64,000 bases of DNA, taken from positions 682,001-746,000 of the forward strand of contig CAWHZD010000006.1 of the NCBI GenBank assembly GCA_963833745.1. The letters are read 5' to 3'. Positions 34,180-42,419 of the stretch are shown here, one piece after another. The notes below the pieces were generated by a model. That model was not told the DNA's origin. It worked only from the letters and a program-made list of their open reading frames with translations, and searched no databases. Origin of the DNA: AP-15 sp963833745 (GTDB lineage Bacteria > Pseudomonadota > Alphaproteobacteria > ATCC43930 > CGMCC-115725). Both the position numbers and the translations under genes were made by a program. Position 1 is the first letter of the stretch; every line of letters starts with the position of its first letter.

Positions 34180-36123
34180 ATGCAGGCCAAGGTGACGCTT
34201 TCGAGAATCGGTATTCAGCGGGAAATACAACGATACCGCCATTTCAGCCGACGTGCTGCGGCTCTGGTAACTGCTCAGGCGGTGCTCGCTGCTTCGCTGT
34301 TCTGCCGATTATATGAACTTCAGGTTGTTGATTCCGACCGCTACAAAGTGCTGGCTGACGAGAACCGTATCAATTTGCGACTACTTGCGCCACCACGCGG
34401 CCGCATCCTTGATCGTTTCGGGACCTCTCTCGCCGACAACCGCCAGGATTATCATCTCGTTATTGTCCCGGAACAGGCAGGAGACATAAGAACGACGCTC
34501 GACGTCCTCGGACGGTTGATCGAGCTTGACGACGTTGATAACAGCCGCATTTTGCGCGAGGTACGGCGCAGACACTCTTTCGTCCCGGTGGTGGTGCGCG
34601 ATAATCTTACCTGGGACGAAATGGCCAGGGTCGAGGTTGCTGTGCTCGACTTGCCGGGCGTCTCTATCGAACAAGGGCTCACCCGAGATTACCCGTTTCG
34701 GGAAACGACGGCGCATGCGATCGGCTACGTTGCGGCGGTTTCAGAGCAGGAACTCGATGGGGATCCGCTGCTCGAACTACCCGATTTCCGTATCGGCAAG
34801 ACCGGCATTGAAAAATCGAAAGACTTGGCGATGCGAGGCACCGCTGGAACGCTCCAAGTCGAGGTAAATGCTTTCGGCCGAGTCGTTCGTGAACTCGCCC
34901 GGGTCGATGCCAAGCAGGGGCAGGACGTGGTGATCGGGCTCGATCTAGGGATGCAAGAGTTTGTGACCCAGCGCTGTGCAGACGAGCAGAGCATCTCGAT
35001 CGTCCTGCTCGACGCACAAAGCGGTGAGCTTCTGGCGCTCGTCTCGAGCCCGAGCTTCGATCCAAGTGCCTTCATCACCGGCCTCAGCCCTACAATTTGG
35101 CAGCGGCTCACTACCGACCCTCGGCATCCATTATCTAACAAAGCTATCGCCGGAGTTTACCCGCCGGGCTCGACATTCAAGCCTGTCGTGGCGCTCGGTG
35201 CGTTGTCCGCAGGAGTACTGACGTCAGAAACCACAATTACTTGCACTGGAGAACTGCAGCTCGGTAACGCCGTGTTTCATTGCTGGCGCCATGGCGGGCA
35301 CGGAACGCTTCGTTTGCGCGATGCAATCAAAGAATCCTGCGACGTCTTTTTTTACGAAGCGGCGCGTCGGCTGGGCATTGATCGTCTCGGAGCGATGGCA
35401 CACCGTCTCGGCTATGGCGCCCCAGTGGGCATCGATATTCCGGGCGAAAAAGCCGGGCTCATCCCGACCCGTGAGTGGAAGCTGGCCGCCACCGGCACCG
35501 CGTGGCAGCAGGGCGAGACGGTAATTGCCGGGATAGGACAAGGCTCGATCCTTGCTACCCCTTTACAGATCGCGACGATGGTCGCCCGCCTGGTCTCCGG
35601 CCGGGCGGTAATTCCCCACTTCGTTCGCGAAGCGGGCGTGATGCCGCCGGGCGGCGATGTAGCGGCAAACTTTCCGGAATTGGGGCTCGACCCCGATGCC
35701 GTCGCTCTTGTGCTTGATGGGATGTGCGCAGTCGTCAATGAACCGCGCGGGACCGCTTACGCGGCGCGGATTGTCGAGCCTGGCTTGGCCATGGGCGGCA
35801 AATCGGGTACTTCCCAGGTGCGCCGCATCACGGAATATGAACGTGATCACGGCTTGCGCAAGATCGGAGAAATTCCTTGGAAGGAGCGCGACCACGCTCT
35901 TTTCGTCGGATTTGCGCCGGTTGGCACCCCACGCTACGTCTGCGCCACCGTAGTCGAGCACGGTGGCGGTGGGTCGGCCGTCGCCGCGCCGATTTGCCGT
36001 GATGTGCTGCGCGAGGTTCAACATCGCGATCCCGCGCGGCGGTTTCCCGTTAGTGATGCAGTGGCCCGATCCGCTCCTGCCAAATCGCCCGCCAAAACTG
36101 CATCAGCCGCAGCTCCCGGGTAA
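34180..36123 (+). CDS. mrdA: Penicillin-binding protein 2 (elongasome transpeptidase)
   Basis: A 647-residue class B PBP. N-terminal transmembrane helix about residues 26-46 (ALVTAQAVLAASLFCRLYEL), then the pedestal domain with PPRGRILDRFGTSLADN. In the transpeptidase domain the catalytic serine is S331 in YPPGSTFKPVVALGAL with K334, the second motif is S-C-D (IKESCDVFFYEAARRLG), and the third is K-S-G-T (GGKSGTSQVR). It cross-links peptidoglycan during rod elongation with RodA. The C-terminus is Ala/Pro/Lys-rich and its last 68 bases overlap the rodA start in another frame. Confidence 0.95.
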   Translation: MQAKVTLSRIGIQREIQRYRHFSRRAAALVTAQAVLAASLFCRLYELQVVDSDRYKVLADENRINLRLLAPPRGRILDRFGTSLADNRQDYHLVIVPEQAGDIRTTLDVLGRLIELDDVDNSRILREVRRRHSFVPVVVRDNLTWDEMARVEVAVLDLPGVSIEQGLTRDYPFRETTAHAIGYVAAVSEQELDGDPLLELPDFRIGKTGIEKSKDLAMRGTAGTLQVEVNAFGRVVRELARVDAKQGQDVVIGLDLGMQEFVTQRCADEQSISIVLLDAQSGELLALVSSPSFDPSAFITGLSPTIWQRLTTDPRHPLSNKAIAGVYPPGSTFKPVVALGALSAGVLTSETTITCTGELQLGNAVFHCWRHGGHGTLRLRDAIKESCDVFFYEAARRLGIDRLGAMAHRLGYGAPVGIDIPGEKAGLIPTREWKLAATGTAWQQGETVIAGIGQGSILATPLQIATMVARLVSGRAVIPHFVREAGVMPPGGDVAANFPELGLDPDAVALVLDGMCAVVNEPRGTAYAARIVEPGLAMGGKSGTSQVRRITEYERDHGLRKIGEIPWKERDHALFVGFAPVGTPRYVCATVVEHGGGGSAVAAPICRDVLREVQHRDPARRFPVSDAVARSAPAKSPAKTASAAAPG

Positions 36124-37282
36124 ATTCTTGATCGGTCCCCTCCCAGATCTCGGGCAATCGAAGCCGAAGTTCGCTGAGCGAGTTCTTGGCATTGGGTGGG
36201 GCCTGGTATTGCTGGTCTCGATAATGGCAGGAATAGGTATTGCGGCCTTGTATTCAGCCGCCAACGGCAGTATGCAGCCGTGGGCGATTAAACAAACGAT
36301 ACGTTTCGCGATCGCCCTGATCCCAATGTTGGGTGCGGCGATACTTGGAATTCGTTATTGGTTTCGAGTCGCTTATTGGACCTATGCCATAGCGTTATTT
36401 CTAGTTGTCACCGTTGATCTACGGGGCTTCGTGGGAATGGGTGCGCAGCGCTGGATCGATCTCGGGATCATCCAGCTGCAGCCGTCCGAGTTGATGAGCG
36501 TCGCACTGGTGCTGTCGCTCGCCCGTTACTTTCATTCCCTGGCCGAAGACAACCTTACCCAATTTCGTTATCTGGCACTGCCAACACTCATGATACTTGT
36601 TCCAGTGACTTTAGTCCTCAAACAGCCTGACTTAGGCACAGCCGTAGTCCTGCTGATAAGCGGGGCAGCGTTGTTGTTCCTTGCGGGGGTCAGGTTAAGA
36701 GTCTTCGGTTTCATGTGTGCAGCTGCAGGGATTGCGCTTCCTTTATTTTGGCGATCCTTACGAGATTACCAAAAAGAGCGAATCTATACGTTTCTAGATC
36801 CCAATGGTGATCCGCTTGGAGCCGGTTATCACATCCTCCAATCCAAAATCGCCCTCGGCTCGGGCGGTCTGTTCGGAAAGGGATTTCTGCTCGGCACCCA
36901 AAGTCATTTGAGCTTTCTGCCGGAGAGGCAAACCGATTTCATCTTTACAACGTTGGCCGAAGAATTTGGTTTAGTTGGCAGCCTTGTGTTGATAATCCTA
37001 TACATGACAATTATAGTCTACGGCTGCACCATTGCATTCGGCAGCCGTAACCACTTCGGAAGACTTCTCAGTCTTGGCCTTGTCAACAATTTCTTTTTAT
37101 ATATGTTCGTAAACATAGCTATGGTCACCGGCTTGCTCCCGGTTGTCGGCGTCCCACTACCGCTTATTTCATATGGGGGAACCGCTATGCTAACGGCGAT
37201 GTTCGGGTTTGGCCTACTGATGAGTGTGTACGTCGATCGCGACGCGCGATTGAATCGGGCAGGAGAGTTGCCTCCCGATTAG
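36056..37282 (+). CDS. rodA: Lipid II glycosyltransferase RodA
   Basis: A 408-residue SEDS protein with about ten transmembrane helices. Motifs are GAQRWIDLGIIQLQPSELM (the WxxLGxxxxQPSE loop), LKQPDLGTAVVLL (with the catalytic-region Asp), LSFLPERQTDFIFTTLAEEFG (the ERxxDFxF motif) and PLPLISYGGTAML. It polymerises lipid II into glycan strands with PBP2. Translation at ATG 36056 overlaps the mrdA end by 68 bases; an adjacent GTG at 36053 is an alternative. The gene is visibly AT-richer than the rest of the window, partly because of its hydrophobic codons. Confidence 0.94.
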   Translation: MQWPDPLLPNRPPKLHQPQLPGKFLIGPLPDLGQSKPKFAERVLGIGWGLVLLVSIMAGIGIAALYSAANGSMQPWAIKQTIRFAIALIPMLGAAILGIRYWFRVAYWTYAIALFLVVTVDLRGFVGMGAQRWIDLGIIQLQPSELMSVALVLSLARYFHSLAEDNLTQFRYLALPTLMILVPVTLVLKQPDLGTAVVLLISGAALLFLAGVRLRVFGFMCAAAGIALPLFWRSLRDYQKERIYTFLDPNGDPLGAGYHILQSKIALGSGGLFGKGFLLGTQSHLSFLPERQTDFIFTTLAEEFGLVGSLVLIILYMTIIVYGCTIAFGSRNHFGRLLSLGLVNNFFLYMFVNIAMVTGLLPVVGVPLPLISYGGTAMLTAMFGFGLLMSVYVDRDARLNRAGELPPD

Positions 37283-37367
37283 CTGGTGAGCAGAGCGCAT
37301 TTTGGTCGCGCGCTTGATGGCTGCCGCTTAGGATTGCTGTCGATCGAATGCGCCGAGGCGGAGGGAG

Positions 37368-37979
37368 ATGATGGCGGAAAAGGATCCGGCGGAAAGCGGG
37401 CGGCGGCTACACGTGACGACGCTTTTGGTTGCGTCGCGGCGGGCGCTGGATAACGCGCTGGCTGAACTGGGTTTTGCTGAGGATGATGACCGCGTTGTCG
37501 AGCATGACGGCCGCCTAGCATTTTTGACGTGCTCTCACGAGGACGATAGCGACGACCTGTTTGCGCTGGTTACCGAGTTATCGGCACGCGGGGAGAGCTG
37601 GGAACTGCAATCGCAAATCGATACCGAGCCGAGCCGGGCGATTTATCAATCCCTGTCTCGTTATCGGCCCGTCGAGGCGATAGATGCGCCGGTCGAGGAA
37701 GAGGCGGAGCCGATAACTGCGGACGCTCCCGCTTACGATGTCGAAACCGCGGACGGGCTTCAAGCCCTCAAGCGCATCCTGAAGCGAATCGAGCCGGCGG
37801 ATGCTTTCGCTACGATCCGACCGGGGAGTGACGGGCGTGCCACCGCGCGGGTTCTGCGCCGCGGCTCTCGCCGGCTTCTAGCCTGCGCCACCGCGCAGGA
37901 CGAAGCAACACTTCGGAGCGTTATTCGTGAAATCCTCCCCAATGTCATGCTTGATGTCGCGATGAAGCCACCTGGCTAA
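37368..37979 (+). CDS. Hypothetical protein, 203 residues
   Basis: I do not recognise this protein. It is acidic, with no signal peptide or transmembrane helix. The N-terminal half (LHVTTLLVASRRALDNALAE, GRLAFLTCSHEDDSDDLFAL) alternates strands and helices. A Glu/Ala-rich linker covers about residues 105-125. The C-terminal part is LQALKRILKRIEPADAFATI to LRSVIREILPNVMLDV. GGAGGGAGATG precedes the start (ATG 37368 or 37371). It follows rodA by 85 bases in the same direction but is not a known elongasome gene. Likely a real cytoplasmic protein given codon use. Confidence 0.65.
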   Translation: MMAEKDPAESGRRLHVTTLLVASRRALDNALAELGFAEDDDRVVEHDGRLAFLTCSHEDDSDDLFALVTELSARGESWELQSQIDTEPSRAIYQSLSRYRPVEAIDAPVEEEAEPITADAPAYDVETADGLQALKRILKRIEPADAFATIRPGSDGRATARVLRRGSRRLLACATAQDEATLRSVIREILPNVMLDVAMKPPG

Positions 37980-38305
37980 GGCAACAGCCAATGACAACCT
38001 GACCCTTCAATGCCCTTCGGGGCGAGATCGCGCGTCACTAGCTTTGATCCGGCTCTTACGCGATCGAACAGTGTGGCTTTCGGCGCGTTATTATCGTTTG
38101 GGTGTGCTCGGCATCGCCAACCCCTCGCGTCGGCTTGCCAATCGTCTCGCCGAGATGACCGTCAGCTTGGCGGCTTGATGGAGGGTAGGCCCAGGAAGGC
38201 GGAGCGGATTCCACCTGCGAGGCGCCGGCAGGCATTGCTCTTGGTCAGGTCACCGCGTCCGCCGGTGGTCGGCGACCCGAAGGACACCGGCGCGAAGGGA
38301 TAACG
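37980..38305. other. Gene-free region between convergent genes
   Basis: About 325 bases between the hypothetical gene and the leftward MetE-like gene. Nothing recognisable: no clear terminator hairpin with a T-tract and no plausible frame. Confidence 0.5.
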
Positions 38306-39475
38306 CTACCCCATTCCCAGCCGCTCGGAGGCGAGGTGGGCGCCTTCGGCGAGTGCTTTGAATTTTGCCCAGACGACGTCCTCGGCGACGCGGCCCATCC
38401 CGGCCGAAGTGTCGAATCCGCAATCGGTGCCGGCGATGACGCGGTGCGGGTCGCCGACGACATGCGCCACCCGCTCGATGCGGTCAGCGACGGCCTCGGG
38501 ATGCTCGACAAAGTTGGTCAGGCTGTCGATGACCCCGGCGACGAGGATCTGATCGTCGGCGAGCGGCTGCTTTTCGAAGACGCGGTATTCGTGCGCGTGG
38601 CGCGGATTGGCAAAAGGCAGGAAAAACGCGCCTACCTTGGCCTCGTACAGGATCGGCAGGATGTCGGCGAGCGGCACATCGCTGTCGTGCGGCCCTTCGT
38701 AATTGCCCCAGCAGACGTGGAGCCGGACCTGCTCGCGCGGGATGTTGACAAGGGCGCTGTTGATGGTCGCGACGACGCGCTCGACAAAGCCTAGGAAATC
38801 GGAGAGCGGCCGGTCCTGGTAGGAGAGATGGCGTTCGAGCGCCAGATCGGGGCAATCGAGCTGCAGCAGAAAGCCGGCACCGACGATGGCCTCGTATTCC
38901 TCGCGCAGGGCAGCGCCGAGATCGTCGAGATAGGCCAGTTCGGTCGGGTAATGTTCGTTCTTCATCGCGCCGGCGATGATCCCGGGCGAGGGTGCGGTCA
39001 GAAACGGCTCAACGAACTGCGTGCCGGTGTCGGCGAGCGCCGCGCGAAAATCAGCGCATTCGGTGTTGATCGCGTCGCGGCCGAGATAGCGCACCGCCGC
39101 AATCGCTTTGGGCGGGCCCATGTTGCTGACTGCTGCGCGCGAGGCGAGCTGCTCCTCCATGATCCGGCGGAACACCGGATAGCGCAGCGCGTCGGCGCGT
39201 GTGCGGCGCTGCCACGACCCGCCAAATCCGCTCATCCGGTGGCGGATGTGCAGGAAAAAGCCCTCACGCTGCTGCTCGCCGTTGTTGCCGATGTCGACGC
39301 CGGATTGGGCCTGCTGGGCGACGACCCAGCGCAGCGCCTCCTTGCCGAGCCGGTCGAGTTCAGCCGGGTCGACCGATTCGCCGCGCGTCCGGCGGATATG
39401 CAGCCGGGTCAGCTCCGGCGGGCGTGGCAGGCTGCCCGTATGGGTCGTCAGGATCCGGTCTTCACTGCGGCGCAT
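38306..39475 (-). CDS. Cobalamin-independent methionine synthase-like (MetE C-terminal domain) protein, copy A
   Basis: A 389-residue TIM-barrel of the UROD/MetE superfamily. It has only the catalytic C-terminal half of MetE. The N-terminus RILTTHTGSLPRPPEL is the family signature. The zinc site is conserved in VRLHVCWGNYEGPH (His and Cys) and GTDCGFDTS (Cys). Such short proteins transfer a methyl or alkyl group to a thiol; the true donor and acceptor (homocysteine, coenzyme M or another) are unknown. Start ATG 39475. Two further paralogues lie at 49141 and 54388. Confidence 0.85.
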   Translation of the reverse strand: MRRSEDRILTTHTGSLPRPPELTRLHIRRTRGESVDPAELDRLGKEALRWVVAQQAQSGVDIGNNGEQQREGFFLHIRHRMSGFGGSWQRRTRADALRYPVFRRIMEEQLASRAAVSNMGPPKAIAAVRYLGRDAINTECADFRAALADTGTQFVEPFLTAPSPGIIAGAMKNEHYPTELAYLDDLGAALREEYEAIVGAGFLLQLDCPDLALERHLSYQDRPLSDFLGFVERVVATINSALVNIPREQVRLHVCWGNYEGPHDSDVPLADILPILYEAKVGAFFLPFANPRHAHEYRVFEKQPLADDQILVAGVIDSLTNFVEHPEAVADRIERVAHVVGDPHRVIAGTDCGFDTSAGMGRVAEDVVWAKFKALAEGAHLASERLGMG

Positions 39476-39564
39476 GGTCGCTCCTCCCCGTGATAATCCA
39501 ACAGTTTGCACACTCTAGCGCGAAACCGCCGGCGCGCCATCCAGCGCGACCGCGAACAACTCGC

Positions 39565-39593
39565 TTGCTCGGGCCGCGATAACCTCGTAAGGT
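39565..39593 (+). promoter_or_regulatory. Candidate promoter of the 23-codon mini-gene
   Basis: TTGCTC at 39565-39570, a 17-base spacer, then TAAGGT at 39588-39593 give a plausible sigma-70-like promoter reading toward the mini-gene. It matches the consensus only partly. Confidence 0.35.
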
Positions 39594-39615
39594 TTGCACA
39601 TCGTTTCAACAACTG

Positions 39616-39702
39616 AAAGGAGGTGATCCTGTGTCTAGCCATAAACCGCGGTCGTCCGCTGCCGTGACCAGGATCCCCGCTTCCGTGGAGATTCGCGCCT
39701 GA
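39616..39702 (+). CDS. 23-residue mini-gene with fully complementary Shine-Dalgarno
   Basis: AAAGGAGGTGATCC at 39616-39629 is complementary over all 14 bases to the 3' end of 16S rRNA, far stronger than an ordinary ribosome-binding site. A GTG at 39631 lies 7 bases after the GGAGG core and opens a frame of 23 codons, VSSHKPRSSAAVTRIP followed by ASVEIRA, ending at TGA 39702. A GCGGCCG/CGGCCGC hairpin and then a terminator follow. It looks like its own short transcription unit. The peptide itself is basic and unrecognised. It may be a leader peptide, a translated small RNA or a ribosome-titrating RNA; none is proven. Confidence 0.55.
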   Translation, partial: KGGDPVSSHKPRSSAAVTRIPASVEIRA

Positions 39703-39718
39703 CTGAAGGCGATGGCTC

Positions 39719-39736
39719 GCGGCCGTGATCGGCCGC
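39719..39736 (+). other. Hairpin downstream of the mini-gene
   Basis: A perfect 7-bp stem, GCGGCCG (39719-39725) with CGGCCGC (39730-39736), closes a TGAT loop. It precedes the terminator and may be part of a structured RNA. Confidence 0.5.
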
Positions 39737-39751
39737 CGGTATTTGGGTAAG

Positions 39752-39785
39752 GAAGGGCCGTCCTACGAGACGGCCCTTCTTCATT
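39752..39785 (+). terminator. Rho-independent terminator
   Basis: A perfect 11-bp stem, GAAGGGCCGTC (39752-39762) with GACGGCCCTTC (39769-39779), has a 6-base loop and is followed by TTCATT. It ends the mini-gene transcript about 170 bases before the aminotransferase gene. Confidence 0.8.
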
Positions 39786-39956
39786 TGAGCTGAGGCGCCG
39801 GAGCCGAGCGCGCACCCTTCGGGTTCGCGGCTCGATCGTGTCGTCTTCGTGCGGCCCCTCCGCGGTTCTGTTATTGGCCATGCCTCGCCAACGGCATAAA
39901 ACAAGGGCCGAAACCGGCTTCCGGCCCGCCCGAGGAATGACGCATGCCCGACACGG

Positions 39957-41324
39957 ATGACAACGAACTCGCCGATCATCGCGGCCTATCGTGCCGCGAC
40001 ACCAGGCTCGGCGGCCGCGGCGGCAAAAGCCCACAGCCTGTTCCCGAGCGGCATCACCCATAATTCGCGCTACATCGAACCCTACGGCGTCTACATCACG
40101 CGCGCCAAGGGGCCGCGCAAATGGGATGTCGACGGCAACGAGTACGTCGATTATTTCGGCGGCCACGGTGCCTTGTTGCTCGGCCATTCGCATCCCAAGA
40201 TCGTCGCGGCCGTGCACGAGCAGATCGAGCGTGGCACCCATTACGGCGCCGGCCACGAGACCGAGATCGCCTGGGCCGAATGGGTGTTGAGGCTGGTGCC
40301 GTCGGCCGAGCGGGTGCGGTTTACCTCGTCCGGCACCGAGGCGACTCTGATGGCGGTGCGGCTCGCCCGCGCCTTCAGCGGCAAGTCGAAGATCATCCGC
40401 TTCAAGCACCATTTTCACGGCTGGCACGACCACATGACCTCGGGCTTTGCCAATCATTTCGACGGAAGCCCGACGACCGGCGTGTTGCCCGGCGTCGCCG
40501 GCAACGTGCTTCTTGCCGAGCAGAACGACGCCGACGGTCTCGCGCGACTGCTGGAGCAGCATGACGACATCGCCGCGGCGATCCTGGAACCGACCGGCGC
40601 GCATGGCGCGCGACTGCCGATCGACCCGCAATTCCTGCACGCGCTGCGCGATCTGACCCGCGAGCATGGCGTGTTGCTGATCTTTGACGAGGTCGTAACC
40701 GGCTTTCGCGTGGCGCCGGGCGGGGCGCAGGCCGAATACGGCGTCACCCCGGATCTGACGACCTTGGCCAAGATCCTGTCCGGCGGATTGCCCGGCGGTG
40801 CCGTCACCGGGCGCAAGGACATCCTCGACCTGCTCGATTTCCAGGTGACCAAGGCGACCGACCGCGAAAAGATCGCCCACCCCGGCACCTTCAACGCCAA
40901 CCCGTTGTCGGCCGCGGCCGGCGTCGCGGCATTGGAGATCGTCGGCACATCAGACGCCTGCGCCCGCGCCAACCACTATGGCGAGACCTTGCGCCACCGC
41001 ATCAACGAGATGTTCGAGGAAGAGCATTTGCCGTGGGCGGCTTACGGCACGTTCTCGATGCTGCACATCTTCACCAACCCCGACCGCGTCGCGATCACGC
41101 CGACCCAATTCGACCCGCATCAGCAATCGACCGCGAGCCTGACCGGCAACCGGCAGGCCGACATCGTCCACAAATTGCGCCTCGCGATGATGACAAACGG
41201 CGTCGATTTCAGCGCCAGCCCTGGCGGTCTCGTCTCCGCCACCCACGGCGAGCCCGAACTCGAAGACACGGTCGCGGCATTGCGCAACACCGTGCATTTA
41301 TTGAAGCAGGAAGGCGAGATCTAG
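39957..41324 (+). CDS. Class III aminotransferase, glutamate-1-semialdehyde aminomutase-like
   Basis: A 455-residue PLP enzyme. The N-terminus has LFPSGITHNSRYIEPYGVYI and WDVDGNEYVDYFGGHGALLLG, as in the GSA-aminomutase group. The phosphate-binding segment is RFTSSGTEATLMAVRLARA, the PLP Asp is in LLIFDEVVTGFRVAPGG, and the Schiff-base lysine is in LTTLAKILSGGLPGGAVTG. It is longer than HemL (about 430) and lacks HemL's tight signature, so it more likely acts as a catabolic omega-aminotransferase or aminomutase. It stands alone between the mini-gene terminator and a convergent hypothetical gene. Confidence 0.85.
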   Translation: MTTNSPIIAAYRAATPGSAAAAAKAHSLFPSGITHNSRYIEPYGVYITRAKGPRKWDVDGNEYVDYFGGHGALLLGHSHPKIVAAVHEQIERGTHYGAGHETEIAWAEWVLRLVPSAERVRFTSSGTEATLMAVRLARAFSGKSKIIRFKHHFHGWHDHMTSGFANHFDGSPTTGVLPGVAGNVLLAEQNDADGLARLLEQHDDIAAAILEPTGAHGARLPIDPQFLHALRDLTREHGVLLIFDEVVTGFRVAPGGAQAEYGVTPDLTTLAKILSGGLPGGAVTGRKDILDLLDFQVTKATDREKIAHPGTFNANPLSAAAGVAALEIVGTSDACARANHYGETLRHRINEMFEEEHLPWAAYGTFSMLHIFTNPDRVAITPTQFDPHQQSTASLTGNRQADIVHKLRLAMMTNGVDFSASPGGLVSATHGEPELEDTVAALRNTVHLLKQEGEI

Positions 41325-41416
41325 CTTAAAAGCGCAAAGCGATTCGCGGCTGGCTAAGATTGCTTGTTAGGATTCATCGGCGTTCTATTGGGCCATGTAT
41401 GGCGCAACTTGGACGC

Positions 41417-42130
41417 TTACGACAGTTCAAACGTATCCGAGATATCGGTCACGATGCGCCGGGTCTCCAGGCACGCGCGCCTGCAAAAATCAGCTGCGTC
41501 TACATTGCAGCCGTCGATAAGGAAGCTGACCCAAATCTCGATTTTTTCGGTAATCCCCGGTGTTGGCACGATTCTTTGCGTTCGCGGATCGACAGGCACT
41601 CCCATTACGGAAACGCCACCGCCAAAGGTCACTCCCGATCCCCAACTGACGGAAGCTCCGGGGCCGCTGACGATCACACGCTTTTCCTCCACCCGCTTTT
41701 GCGGGAGCAGATCGACATGCTTCCCCGAATTTGCGATCTTGGAGAGAGTGAGAAGCCAACCGTTGTCAACTCCGTTTTTGAATGGCTGTAGCTCGAGCAG
41801 GCGATCATAGAGCGATTGATGCTGCACTCGCACCGATTTCCAGCGCCAGCGCCCAAGAACAGAATCAAAGCCTCCTTGGTCCTTGGTAACGGGAAAGTAC
41901 ACGAGCGCAGCGTCCCGATCGCTTTGTGAAATGGCAGGGGCGACGCGCTGCTCCCAATAGCAACGCGCTACTCTGTCCAGGACACTTCGCAACCGCTCGC
42001 ACACCTCATGGGTAAGGTGTACGCCGCGGGCGCTTACCTGCCTTCCTTTAAGGGCGCGCTGGTGCTCGGCGAGCATGTCAACAAGCAACTCGTCAGCGCG
42101 GTCGAGGGACATAGAGAGGTTCTGGTTCAT
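41417..42130 (-). CDS. Hypothetical protein, 237 residues
   Basis: I do not recognise this protein. It is soluble, with no signal peptide. An N-terminal helical part (DELLVDMLAEHQRALKGR, THEVCERLRSVLDRVARCYWEQ) is followed by a GRWRWKSVRVQHQSLYDRLLE segment. The middle is SKIANSGKHVDLLPQKR, and the C-terminal half is beta-rich and glycine-rich (SWGSGVTFGGGVSVMGVPVD). The context IANSGKHxxL resembles proteins annotated only as hypothetical in defence or phage-associated regions, but nothing around it confirms that. Convergent with the aminotransferase and divergent from lhr. Confidence 0.6.
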   Translation of the reverse strand: MNQNLSMSLDRADELLVDMLAEHQRALKGRQVSARGVHLTHEVCERLRSVLDRVARCYWEQRVAPAISQSDRDAALVYFPVTKDQGGFDSVLGRWRWKSVRVQHQSLYDRLLELQPFKNGVDNGWLLTLSKIANSGKHVDLLPQKRVEEKRVIVSGPGASVSWGSGVTFGGGVSVMGVPVDPRTQRIVPTPGITEKIEIWVSFLIDGCNVDAADFCRRACLETRRIVTDISDTFELS

Positions 42131-42419
42131 GGCTGGCCATTCTGCTCGATGTTCTCCTTCGTGATTGTATCATTCGATGAGCGAGCCTCTCTCCAGGTCG
42201 ACACTTACCCGTGTCTTGCGGCTCTGCAGCATATCGTGGCCTGTCGATATTCCAGGATCATTGCCCGAATCGGCTTTTCGTGAGCGAATAAACGTCCGGC
42301 TTGTCAACTACACGATGGTTTGATCCTGGGACCTTGCTTTCGGCGAACCTCAAATCCGCGGGATGCGGCGCGCGGGAGGGGTTGAGCCAGCCCCGCATCC
42401 GCCTTTATTGCTTCTGATC

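Noticed and set aside
39610..39640. Fragment of a 16S rRNA gene (reverse strand reads GGATCACCTCCTTT)
   Set aside because: Only the terminal 14-15 bases match; flanking sequence is not rRNA. Better explained as an extreme Shine-Dalgarno sequence.
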